NCBI GenBank assembly: GCA_020442545.1
Contig: JAGRJX010000172.1
Location: 1 to 10,448, forward strand
DNA length: 10,448 nt
Origin: Lysobacterales bacterium
GTDB lineage: Bacteria > Pseudomonadota > Gammaproteobacteria > Xanthomonadales > Xanthomonadaceae
Direction: 5' to 3'
The notes under the pieces were generated by a model. It had not been told where the DNA came from. It made no database searches and was given only the letters and a program-made list of their open reading frames with translations. Shown here in pieces: positions 1 through 7,276 of the stretch. The translations under genes were made by a program, and so were the position numbers. Numbering within the stretch: position 1 is the stretch's first letter; each line of letters begins with the position of its first letter.

Positions 1-2630
1 CCGAGCGAGAAGCCGCCGAAGCCGCAGAGCGAGAAGCCGCCGAAGCCGCTGAGGAGAGCGCACGAAAAGCAGCGGCTGAAGCGGCCGTTGCCGCCGAACT
101 GGCTGCGCTTGCATCCAGCGAAGGCGGAACTGCCTCGCGGGCACCAACCGATGAGAGCACCACACCGGCACCGGCGCTGGAGGCGGAGACCGAGCTGCTG
201 GTCCCGGATGATGCCGCTGACCCCGACAAGCCGCTGGATGTCAGCGACCTGGACGAAGAGTTGCTGGACATCTTCCTCGAGGAAGGCGGGGACATACTGG
301 ATCATTCCGATGGTCTGCTCGCAAAACTGCGCGAGGAACCGTCGGAACGCGAGAACATTGTTGCCCTGCAGCGTGACCTGCATACGCTGAAGGGCGGCGC
401 GCGCATGGCCGGACTGCCCGAAATCGGTGATCTTGGGCATGCCATGGAATCGCTGCTGGAAGCCGTGGCCGAGGGCAAGCGCGAGTTGGGCCGACATGAT
501 GTCGGCCTGCTCGAGAAGGCCTTTGATCGACTGCACGCCATGACGACCCGCATTGGTGATCGTCGTGCCCTTGCCATGCCCGTCAACATGATTGCGTTGA
601 TCGAAGGAATGGTCAGTGGCGAGGCGGAGCCGACCGTCACCGCAGCTTCCGGCGAAACGCCAGCCCCGGATGCCGCACCTGACGAGACGGCAAAGGCCGA
701 ATCGACCATCGTCGCCGACGCTGGAAAGCCGGCCCTCACGCCACTGCGCGAGCCGCTCCCCGAACTGGAGGAAGAAGACCAGCCGATGGCGCGCGCACCG
801 CAGGAGCAGATCCGCATCCGCGCCGATCTGCTTGATCGCCTGGTCAACTACGCCGGCGAGGTCGCGATCTACCGAGCCCGCCTGGAGCAGCAGCTGGGCG
901 ACTTCCGTGGTTCGCTGGTGGAAATGGAGCAGACCAATACGCGTCTGCGCGAGCAGCTGCGTCGCCTGGAGATTGAAACCGAGGCACAGATCATCGCCCG
1001 CTACCAGCGTGAGGCCGAAGTCGGCGAGTCCAACTTCGATCCACTGGAGCTCGACCGCTTCTCCACGCTGCAGCAGCTGACGCGAGCGCTCAGTGAGTCC
1101 GCCGCCGATCTGGTCAACCTGCAGACCACGCTGGAAGATCAGACTCGCCTGCACGAAACCCTGCTGCTGCAGCAGTCGCGCGTCAGCTCCGACCTGCAGG
1201 AAGGACTGATGCGCACCCGCATGGTGCCCTTCGATTCGCTTGTGCCGCGTCTGCGCCGCATCCTGCGCCAGACATCCGGCGAGCTCGGAAAGAAGGCGCA
1301 GCTGCGCGTCGACGGTGCGCAGGGTGAAATGGACCGCAACGTGCTCGACCGCATGACCGCGCCACTGGAACATATGCTGCGCAACGCGCTGGCTCATGGC
1401 ATGGAAACGCCGAAGGAGCGCAAGAAGGCCGGCAAGCAGGAAGAAGGCACGGTGCGGATCGCCCTCAGCCGTGAAGCCTCCGAAGTCGTGCTGCGCATTT
1501 CCGACGATGGACGCGGCATGGATCGTGACGCCATCCGCCGCAAGGCCATCGAGCGTGGCCTGCTGAAGGATGACGCTCAGCTTTCCGACCGTGACCTTTA
1601 CGGCTTCGTGCTGGAGACCGGCTTCTCGACAGCGGAAAAGGTCAGCAAGATCGCCGGCCGCGGCGTCGGCATGGATGTGGTCAACAGCGAGATCAAGCAG
1701 CTCGGCGGCTCGCTGTACATCGAATCCGAGCGCGGAAAGGGGACCGAGTTCGTCATTCGCCTGCCGCTGACGCTGGCTGTGACCCAGGCGGTCTTCGTGC
1801 AGTTGAGCGAGACTTCTTTCGCCATGCCGATCTCCTCGGTGCAGGGCGTCTCGCGCATTGCTCGAGATGAGCTGGAAAGCCAGCTGGCCAGCGACAATCC
1901 GGTGTTCGAGTACGTTGGTGAGGAATACCAGATCTACGACCTCGGTCTGCTGCTTGGACAGACGCATGTGCGTGCCGAGGACAGCCTGCAGGTCCCGCTG
2001 CTGCTGGCGCGTTCGGGCGACCTCCGCGCCGCGATTTGCGTTGATCAGGTCATCGGCAGCCGCGAAATCGTGGTCAAGCCAACCGGCCCGCAGATCAGCT
2101 CCATTCCGGGCGTGTTTGGCGCCACCGTCATGGGTGACGGCCGCGTAGTGATAATCCTCGACGTGGTGCCACTAGTCAGGCACGCCGCCGCCCTCAAGCA
2201 GAGCGGCGACGCGCCGGTGGCAGCCCCAGTGGTCGAACAGCGCCGCGTCCCGGTGGTGATGGTGGTCGACGATTCGATCACCATGCGCAAGGTCAGCGGA
2301 CGCATTCTGGAGCGCAACAACTACGAGGTGATGACGGCAAAGGACGGTATCGACGCCATCGAGAAGCTGCAGGAACGCATCCCCGACGTCATGCTGCTCG
2401 ACATCGAGATGCCGCGAATGGACGGCTACGAGCTGGCCACGTACATGCGCAATGATTCACGCCTGCGCGACGTGCCGATCATCATGATCACCTCCCGTAC
2501 CGGCGAGAAGCATCGTCAGCGCGCCTTCGAGATCGGCGTTGACCGCTATCTCGGCAAGCCCTATCAGGAGCCGGAGCTGATGCGGAACGTCAAGGAAATC
2601 CTGGAGGTCGGCCGTGGCGGCGGCGATTGA
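1..2630 (+). CDS. chpA: ChpA/PilL-type hybrid chemotaxis histidine kinase (5' partial)
   Basis: Cytoplasmic CheA-like kinase of the type IV pilus chemosensory pathway, which phosphorylates CheY-like regulators to control pilus activity. The frame is open from the left edge (first full codon at 3), giving 875 visible residues; the start and N-terminal part, where this family usually carries further Hpt domains, lie outside the window. Numbering from the codon at 3: an Ala/Glu-rich linker (1-85), one Hpt domain with the HTLKGGA motif (phosphoacceptor His127), a Pro/Ala/Glu linker, an extended helical dimerisation region (about 267-430), an HATPase domain (N461, DDGRGMD from 501, GRGVGMD from 552), a CheW-like regulatory domain (about 600-735), and a C-terminal receiver with its full active site (D756/D757, phosphoacceptor D800, T830, K852). 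The C-terminal receiver and the long dimerisation region favour ChpA/PilL over flagellar CheA. The stop overlaps chpB. The N-box has Ala464 where CheA usually has Asp. Identification is strong; the pilus rather than flagellar role is inferred from architecture and neighbours. Confidence 0.93.
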   Translation, partial: EREAAEAAEREAAEAAEESARKAAAEAAVAAELAALASSEGGTASRAPTDESTTPAPALEAETELLVPDDAADPDKPLDVSDLDEELLDIFLEEGGDILDHSDGLLAKLREEPSERENIVALQRDLHTLKGGARMAGLPEIGDLGHAMESLLEAVAEGKRELGRHDVGLLEKAFDRLHAMTTRIGDRRALAMPVNMIALIEGMVSGEAEPTVTAASGETPAPDAAPDETAKAESTIVADAGKPALTPLREPLPELEEEDQPMARAPQEQIRIRADLLDRLVNYAGEVAIYRARLEQQLGDFRGSLVEMEQTNTRLREQLRRLEIETEAQIIARYQREAEVGESNFDPLELDRFSTLQQLTRALSESAADLVNLQTTLEDQTRLHETLLLQQSRVSSDLQEGLMRTRMVPFDSLVPRLRRILRQTSGELGKKAQLRVDGAQGEMDRNVLDRMTAPLEHMLRNALAHGMETPKERKKAGKQEEGTVRIALSREASEVVLRISDDGRGMDRDAIRRKAIERGLLKDDAQLSDRDLYGFVLETGFSTAEKVSKIAGRGVGMDVVNSEIKQLGGSLYIESERGKGTEFVIRLPLTLAVTQAVFVQLSETSFAMPISSVQGVSRIARDELESQLASDNPVFEYVGEEYQIYDLGLLLGQTHVRAEDSLQVPLLLARSGDLRAAICVDQVIGSREIVVKPTGPQISSIPGVFGATVMGDGRVVIILDVVPLVRHAAALKQSGDAPVAAPVVEQRRVPVVMVVDDSITMRKVSGRILERNNYEVMTAKDGIDAIEKLQERIPDVMLLDIEMPRMDGYELATYMRNDSRLRDVPIIMITSRTGEKHRQRAFEIGVDRYLGKPYQEPELMRNVKEILEVGRGGGD
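3..50 (+). repeat. 24-bp tandem direct repeat, two copies, in the chpA linker
   Basis: Two adjacent 24-base units (3-26 and 27-50) differ only at their last base (a versus t) and keep the reading frame. Each encodes EREAAEAA, so the protein carries two identical 8-residue units, followed by a more degenerate Ala/Glu/Arg/Lys-rich stretch to about position 110. The array begins at the window edge and may continue to the left. The charge pattern suggests an extended helix or flexible spacer ahead of the Hpt domain (inference). Confidence 0.9.
2603..2607 (+). promoter_or_regulatory. Shine-Dalgarno site fixing the chpB GTG start
   Basis: GGAGG lies six bases before the GTG at 2614, inside the end of chpA. 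It is the strongest ribosome-binding match seen in the window. It supports the GTG as the true start even though it overlaps the upstream gene by 17 bases. Confidence 0.75.
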
Positions 2631-4539
2631 CACGGAAGCGAGAGTCAACGTCGCACTGGTCAGCTGCGACGATGCCGCCCGGGACCAGTTGCGCAGCGCG
2701 CTGGATGACCGTGGCGCAAGAGTGGTGGCGGAACAGGATGCTGCACAGCTTGACGTAGCGGCGATCCACGCCAGTGGCGCCAGCGTGGTGATCGTGAGCC
2801 TGCCGCCGGATGCGGATTCCGACATCGACGCGCTGCAGTCGCTGCTGGAGAATCCGGGCATCGATGTGGTCTTTGACGAGGCGTCCGTATCCGGCCAGCT
2901 CAATGGTTGGGACCTGGCGCGCTGGGCGCGACACCTCGCAGCAAAGGTGCTCGGCACCACCGACATTGATCCGCCGCGACCCGCTGCGGCAGAGAGCGCC
3001 GAGTCCGATGAACTGATTCCGGACCCGGGTGCGCCGCCGACGCCGGAACAGCTGGCCGGAGAGCCCCTGATCGAGGAGTTCACCATCGAGGCGGACGAAC
3101 ACGCGGATGCGGTGCCAACGGACTTCCTGCCCATGGAAGACGCCGCCGGTGCCGCCGCGGACGCCGATGAAACCGGATTGGAGCTTGATCTGGGCAGCGT
3201 CGAGTCTGCCCTCAGCGGTGGTGATGTTGAACCGGAAGTGGCGCCCACTGCGGTGCCCGACGCACCAGCTGATGATCGGCCCGACGACACCGGCTTCGAG
3301 CTGCCGGAAGCCGACCTTTCATCGCTGGAGCTGGAGCCTGAGGTGGACGCCGAGCCTGTAGTGGAGGCTGATCCGGCGCAACCGGCGGTCGTCGACGCAG
3401 GCAATGCGGAAGCAGCCCCCGATATGACGGGCGAAGTCAGCGTCGGCGTGGCCGTTGAGCCGGAAGGAACTGCGTCCGCCGATCCGTTTGCGGGCACATT
3501 GGCCGCCGTGGATTCGGACGACGATGAGGACGAGCACGCGCGCTTCGCACGTTTCGATACCGAAGATGCCGCGCTCGATCTGGGTGCAGACGAAGATGTC
3601 ATGCGCCTTGCCGCGGAGCTTGAAGGACACTCTGAGGCGAGCGCAGCGGAAGACGTGGCAGAAGGCTTTGATTCGATCCGCTTCGACGAAGAAGGCAACC
3701 CTGAACCGGATGTTTCCATCGATGCCGACACCGGCGAGGCCTCGCGCGAAGCGGCCGCCGGCGCGTCCGGCGAAGAGCCCGGCCAGACCGCACCAGCCGG
3801 AGCCGGCATGGCGTTCTCGCTGGAGGACCTCACCGAGGACGACGTCCGACGCGAACCACAGCCAACGCCGGTAGACGAGCGGCCGGCAACCTCTGCGTCG
3901 TCCTCCGGGCTGGGCGCGCTGGCGCTGGAACCCATGCGCGAGGACGAGCCTACACCCAGGGAAGATGCCCTGGCCATCAAGCGCGTGATCGTGCTTGGCG
4001 CGTCGATTGGTGGTCCCGATGCACTGCGCACCTTCCTTTCCGACATCCCCAAGGGTTTCCCGGCACTGTTTCTGCTTGCGCAGCATCTCGAGAGCGGTTT
4101 TTTCGGTCGCCTCTCCGAACAGCTGCAAAAGTCCAGTTCGTTACCGGTTAGCGTTGCCGAACCCGGTCATTCCTATGTGCACGGACATGTGCTGGTGGTC
4201 GCTGCGGATCGCAACTACCGGCTCCGATCCGATGGGCGGATCATCGCGACCGAACACGCCGAAAAGCCGCACTACCAGCCCTGCATCGACGACGTGCTGC
4301 GGGCTGTGGCAGATGAGTTTGGAAAGAAGGCGACCGCGATCATTTTCAGCGGAATGGCGGGGGACGCCATCGAGGGCAGCGTCTACCTGACCTCGAAGGG
4401 CGGCGAGGTCTGGGCGCAGGACAGCGAGTCCTGTGTGGTCAGCTCGATGGTGGACGGTGCCCGCGCTCGCGGCGTGGTCGAGTTCAGCGGGAGCCCGCGG
4501 GAGCTGGCTGCCCACTGCATTGAGCGATACAGCGCCTGA
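2614..4539 (+). CDS. chpB: ChpB-type methylesterase (CheB family) with pseudo-receiver and long acidic linker
   Basis: Predicted cytoplasmic protein-glutamate methylesterase that would remove methyl groups from the pilus chemoreceptor (PilJ-like), resetting signalling to ChpA. It has 641 residues, against roughly 340-350 for ordinary CheB. The C-terminal catalytic domain (about 455-641) keeps the CheB triad: Ser464 in GASIGG, His491 in AQHLESG, Asp584 in SGMAGDA. The N-terminal 110 residues have a receiver-like pattern, but the phosphoacceptor position is Ser62 (in VVIVSLPP), and the conserved Thr and Lys are not recognisable, so it looks unable to accept phosphate. Residues about 117-452 form an Ala/Asp/Glu/Pro-rich, probably disordered linker. 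GTG start chosen for its strong upstream GGAGG; it overlaps chpA by 17 bases, implying coupled translation. The catalytic call is firm; the receptor target is inferred from context. How demethylation is regulated without a working receiver is unknown. Confidence 0.9.
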   Translation: MAAAIDTEARVNVALVSCDDAARDQLRSALDDRGARVVAEQDAAQLDVAAIHASGASVVIVSLPPDADSDIDALQSLLENPGIDVVFDEASVSGQLNGWDLARWARHLAAKVLGTTDIDPPRPAAAESAESDELIPDPGAPPTPEQLAGEPLIEEFTIEADEHADAVPTDFLPMEDAAGAAADADETGLELDLGSVESALSGGDVEPEVAPTAVPDAPADDRPDDTGFELPEADLSSLELEPEVDAEPVVEADPAQPAVVDAGNAEAAPDMTGEVSVGVAVEPEGTASADPFAGTLAAVDSDDDEDEHARFARFDTEDAALDLGADEDVMRLAAELEGHSEASAAEDVAEGFDSIRFDEEGNPEPDVSIDADTGEASREAAAGASGEEPGQTAPAGAGMAFSLEDLTEDDVRREPQPTPVDERPATSASSSGLGALALEPMREDEPTPREDALAIKRVIVLGASIGGPDALRTFLSDIPKGFPALFLLAQHLESGFFGRLSEQLQKSSSLPVSVAEPGHSYVHGHVLVVAADRNYRLRSDGRIIATEHAEKPHYQPCIDDVLRAVADEFGKKATAIIFSGMAGDAIEGSVYLTSKGGEVWAQDSESCVVSSMVDGARARGVVEFSGSPRELAAHCIERYSA

Positions 4540-4558
4540 GCGCGAATCCAACGACGGT

Positions 4559-4564
4559 AGAAGG
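4559..4564 (+). promoter_or_regulatory. Shine-Dalgarno site of chpC
   Basis: AGAAGG ends five bases before the ATG at 4570, in the 30-base gap after chpB. It supports this ATG as the chpC start and translation of chpC from the chp message. Confidence 0.6.
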
Positions 4565-4569
4565 CAGCA

Positions 4570-5055
4570 ATGGCACAGACACAAAGCGATATTCGAGGCG
4601 TCATGGTCGCCGTCACCGGTGGTCGACTGCTGTTGCCCAACGCCACGGTGGCCGAGGTGATCACCTACGCCGAGCCGGAGCCAGTCAACAATGCGCCGCG
4701 CTGGCTGCTGGGGCGTGTGCGCTGGCACGGCTGGCGGCTTCCGTTGATCAGCTTTTCACGCATGGTTGGATATGCCGAGGAAGAAGGCGAACTCGGTGCC
4801 AAGGTGGCCGTACTCAAGTCGCTTGGTGACAATGCTCGCGTTCCCTATTTTGCGCTGCTGACCCAGGGCTTCCCGCGGCTGACCACAGTGAATGCCGAGG
4901 ATCTGGTCGCACGCGAGGATGAGGAAGGTGCCGAGCCTCATCCGGCGATCCAGAGTGCAATCAGCCTGCGTGAGGATGACGCGGTGATTCCCGATCTCGA
5001 GGGTATCGAAGCGGCCATCAGTGAGGCGCTGCTGAGCGAGAGCGAGGCGGCCTGA
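4570..5055 (+). CDS. chpC: CheW-like adaptor, ChpC type
   Basis: A 161-residue protein consisting of little more than one CheW-like domain (about 8-120) with an acidic C-terminal tail (about 121-161). CheW proteins are SH3-like adaptors that couple chemoreceptors to the CheA-type kinase; here the natural partners are ChpA and a PilJ-type receptor. Visible features are an early beta-rich segment (RGVMVAVTGGRLLLPNATVAEVI), a GRVRWHGWRLPLISF stretch matching the 'G.. .WRG..iPvi' region of CheW, and a later LTTVNAEDL segment. It lies 30 bases after chpB in the same direction, with a good ribosome-binding site, and ends the operon before a convergent gene. The family call is good. The name ChpC, rather than PilI, rests on its position after chpB, since PilI normally sits upstream of the kinase. 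Confidence 0.8.
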   Translation: MAQTQSDIRGVMVAVTGGRLLLPNATVAEVITYAEPEPVNNAPRWLLGRVRWHGWRLPLISFSRMVGYAEEEGELGAKVAVLKSLGDNARVPYFALLTQGFPRLTTVNAEDLVAREDEEGAEPHPAIQSAISLREDDAVIPDLEGIEAAISEALLSESEAA

Positions 5056-5085
5056 TCCGGCCACAAGTTCCAGAGTTCCGGTCAG
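5052..5085. repeat. Imperfect inverted repeat spanning the chpC and rsmE stop codons
   Basis: CTGA-t-CCGG (5052-5060) pairs with CCGGTCAG (5078-5085) to give an 8-bp stem with one bulged base and a 17-base loop. The outer pairs include both convergent stop codons (chpC TGA and rsmE TGA read as TCA), so part of the symmetry is automatic. No T-tract follows on either strand. It could be a weak shared terminator, but that is unproven. Confidence 0.3.
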
Positions 5086-5819
5086 CCGCGCAGGTCGCCG
5101 AAAAGCGCCTGCAGGGCGGCGATCACCGCCGGTCCGGCTGTTTCAGTGCGGAGCACGCGCGGCCCCAGTCGAAGTCCCCGGAATCCAGCCGCCTGCAGAG
5201 TGGCGATGTCGATGTCGTCAAAGCCGCCTTCGGGGCCGATCACCAGTCGCAGTGATGCGTCACACTCAGGCGACAGGCTGCCCAGTCCGGCTTTCGCGGT
5301 CGGTTCCAGGTACCAGCCGGGTGTATCGCCGACTTCGCCGCACCAGTCGCCAAGGCGGCCGATCGGACCGAGTGATGGCAGCGTCGCGCGGCCGCACTGC
5401 TCGCAGGCCGAAGCAATCACGCCCTGCCAATGCCGCTGCCGCTTCTCGGCGCGTTCACCGCTCAGCTTCACTTCGCTGCGCTGTGTAATCAGCGGCGTGA
5501 TGGCCGTGACGCCCAGTTCCGTGGCCTTCTGCAGCACCCAGTCCATCTTCTCGCCGCGCGCCAACGCCTGTCCGAGATGGATGCGCAGCGGCGACTCGCT
5601 GCGCACCGGGTTGGCATCGAGTATTTCCACCTCGGCACCGGACTTTGCGCCGGTCAGGATGCGCGCCGAATAGTCGCGACCATCGCCGTTGAACAGACTG
5701 ATCCGGTCACCCACGGAGAGTCGAAGGACGCGCAGCAGGTGGTTGGTGGTATGCGCCGGTAGCGCGAGGTGACTGCCGACAGCGAGCGGGGAGTCAATAT
5801 GGCAGCGAATCTGGCGCAT
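5082..5819 (-). CDS. rsmE: 16S rRNA (uracil1498-N3)-methyltransferase
   Basis: Makes m3U1498 in the decoding centre of 16S rRNA using S-adenosylmethionine; a cytoplasmic SPOUT-fold enzyme that normally works as a dimer. It has 245 residues, the usual length. Visible family motifs are HLLRVLRLSVGD near the N-terminus (27-38), DWVLQKATELGV (93-104), QRSEVK (113-118), EQCGR (140-144), the SAM-binding IGPEGGF loop (194-200), and LGPRVLRTETA (218-228), which forms the trefoil-knot region. The ATG start gives a full N-terminal PUA-like domain. It lies five bases downstream of the bioA stop on the same strand with a weak ribosome-binding site, so it is probably co-transcribed with and translationally coupled to bioA. 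It converges on chpC. Identification is strong. Confidence 0.96.
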   Translation of the reverse strand: MRQIRCHIDSPLAVGSHLALPAHTTNHLLRVLRLSVGDRISLFNGDGRDYSARILTGAKSGAEVEILDANPVRSESPLRIHLGQALARGEKMDWVLQKATELGVTAITPLITQRSEVKLSGERAEKRQRHWQGVIASACEQCGRATLPSLGPIGRLGDWCGEVGDTPGWYLEPTAKAGLGSLSPECDASLRLVIGPEGGFDDIDIATLQAAGFRGLRLGPRVLRTETAGPAVIAALQALFGDLRG

Positions 5820-5824
5820 GGCTG

Positions 5825-7189
5825 TCAGTTCGCCGTTGCGGTTTCGATGGCACTGGCGGTGACAGCGGCGAGCCGCTCCAGGTCTCGCTCATCAACACAG
5901 TAGGGCGGCATCCAGTAGAGGATGTCACCCAGTGGGCGCAGCAGAACGCCGCGCTCCAATGCATGGCGGTAAGCCTTGAGGCCGACCTTGCGAGCCGGGT
6001 CGAAGCCACGTCGCGTCTCGCGCGATTCAACGAGTTCAAAGGCGAGGATCATGCCGGTCTGGCGCAGCTCGCCGACACAGGGATGCTCGGCGATCGGCGT
6101 CGCCAGTCTGGCCATGCGCTGGGCGGTTGAGCGGTTGTGTGCGATGACGTCCTCGTCGTCGAAAATCGCCAGTGTCTCCAGCGCCGCCGCGCAGCCCAGC
6201 GGGTTGCCGCCGTAGCTGTGCGAATGCAGGAAGGCGCGCTCGCGGCTGTCGTCGAGGAAGGCCTCGTAGACGTGGTTCGTCGTCAGCACCGCCGCCAGCG
6301 GCAGGAAGCCGCCGGTCAGGCCTTTCGACAGACAGATGAAGTCGGGTGCGATGCCGGCCTGCTCGCAGGCGAACAGGCTGCCGGTGCGGCCGAAGCCGAC
6401 GGCGATTTCGTCGGCGATCAGATGCACGCCGTACTGATCACAAAGTTGCCGCGCACGGCGCAGGTAGTCCGGATGGTGCATGCGCATGCCGCCGGCGCAT
6501 TGCACCAGCGGCTCGAGAATCAGCGCGCTGATTTCTTCGCCGTGGCGCTCGAGGATCGCGGCCAGCTCATCGGCGCGACGTCGCGCCACATGCTGTGCGG
6601 ATTCGCCGGGCTCGGCGTTCCAGGCATCCGGTGACGGTGCGAAGGTCGGCTCCAGCAGCAGCGGCGCATAGGTGCGTCGATACAGCGGGATGTCGCCCAT
6701 CGACAGCGCGCCCAGCGTTTCGCCGTGATAGCCGTTGCTCAGCGCCACGAAGCGCGTGCGCTTGTCGTCGCCGCGATTGCGGTGGCTGTGGAAGCTCATC
6801 TTCAGCGCGATCTCCACCGCCGCCGAGCCGTTCTCGGCATAGAACACGCGGTCGAGCCCTTTCGGTGTGACCGAGACCAGCTTTTCCGCCAGGCGAATTG
6901 CCGGCTCGTGGCTGAAGCCGGCGAAGATGACGTGTTCCAGCTCGCGCGCCTGCCGGGCGATGGCGTCGCCGATGCGCGGGTTGGCATGGCCGAACAGGTT
7001 GGTCCACCAACTGGAGACCGCATCGAGATAGCGACCGCCGTCGTGGTCGACCAGCCAGGCACCTTCGCCGCGAGCGATCGGTACCAGCGGCAGCGTGTCC
7101 GGGTGTTCACGCATCTGCGTGCAGGGATGCCAGAGCACGGCGAGATCGCGCTCGCGCCAGTTTCGGCTGTCGTTGCTTGCGTCGGTCAT
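5825..7189 (-). CDS. bioA: Adenosylmethionine-8-amino-7-oxononanoate aminotransferase (DAPA synthase)
   Basis: Converts 7-keto-8-aminopelargonic acid to 7,8-diaminopelargonic acid in biotin synthesis, with PLP as cofactor and typically SAM as amino donor; cytoplasmic, class III aminotransferase fold. Of 454 residues (E. coli BioA has about 430). BioA signatures visible: WHPCTQM (20-26), SSWWTNLFGHANP (59-71), ENGSAAVEIALKM (119-131), NGYHGETLGALS (152-163), PLVQCAGGM (227-235), IADEIAVGFGRTG (258-270, with Asp260 contacting the PLP ring) and LSKGLTGG with the Schiff-base Lys289. WHPCTQM and SSWW separate BioA from other class III aminotransferases. The frame is open on the minus strand far upstream to 8245, but the ATG at 7189 starts directly before conserved BioA sequence, and the upstream part is antisense to gspG/gspH and has no BioA similarity. 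No other bio gene is in the window, and no recognisable BirA operator was seen in the 87 bases upstream. Confidence 0.96.
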   Translation of the reverse strand: MTDASNDSRNWRERDLAVLWHPCTQMREHPDTLPLVPIARGEGAWLVDHDGGRYLDAVSSWWTNLFGHANPRIGDAIARQARELEHVIFAGFSHEPAIRLAEKLVSVTPKGLDRVFYAENGSAAVEIALKMSFHSHRNRGDDKRTRFVALSNGYHGETLGALSMGDIPLYRRTYAPLLLEPTFAPSPDAWNAEPGESAQHVARRRADELAAILERHGEEISALILEPLVQCAGGMRMHHPDYLRRARQLCDQYGVHLIADEIAVGFGRTGSLFACEQAGIAPDFICLSKGLTGGFLPLAAVLTTNHVYEAFLDDSRERAFLHSHSYGGNPLGCAAALETLAIFDDEDVIAHNRSTAQRMARLATPIAEHPCVGELRQTGMILAFELVESRETRRGFDPARKVGLKAYRHALERGVLLRPLGDILYWMPPYCVDERDLERLAAVTASAIETATAN

Positions 7190-7204
7190 GGGATCTGGTT
7201 GGCC

Positions 7205-7213
7205 TGATAAGAT
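7205..7213 (+). promoter_or_regulatory. Possible extended -10 element for gspG
   Basis: In the 87-base divergent gap between bioA and gspG, TGATAAGAT fits a TGn plus -10 pattern (hexamer TAAGAT at 7208-7213, four of six matches to TATAAT). No convincing -35 hexamer is at the expected distance. It would start transcription near 7220, about 57 bases before the gspG ATG. The same TGATA..AT form precedes gspL. A weak prediction. Confidence 0.28.
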
Positions 7214-7276
7214 CGTTGCGCGCGCTGCCTGATGGCGGTGGCATCCGACTGTTTTTTTCCTGTATCGAGACCTCGC

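Noticed and set aside
2457..4052. 531-codon minus-strand open frame opposite the end of chpA and most of chpB.
   Set aside because: Its product is dominated by Ser and Ala, which is what the complement of the Asp/Glu/Ala-rich linker codons yields. The plus strand carries recognisable receiver and ChpB domains.
7231..7258. T-run of seven (7252-7258) after a short GATG...CATC stem, as a terminator before gspG.
   Set aside because: The stem is only four base pairs, the T-run does not follow it directly, and no plus-strand transcript is expected to end there because the upstream gene is on the other strand.
7190..7276. BirA operator or other biotin regulatory site upstream of bioA.
   Set aside because: No palindrome resembling the known BirA operator half-sites was found by eye in the 87-base gap.
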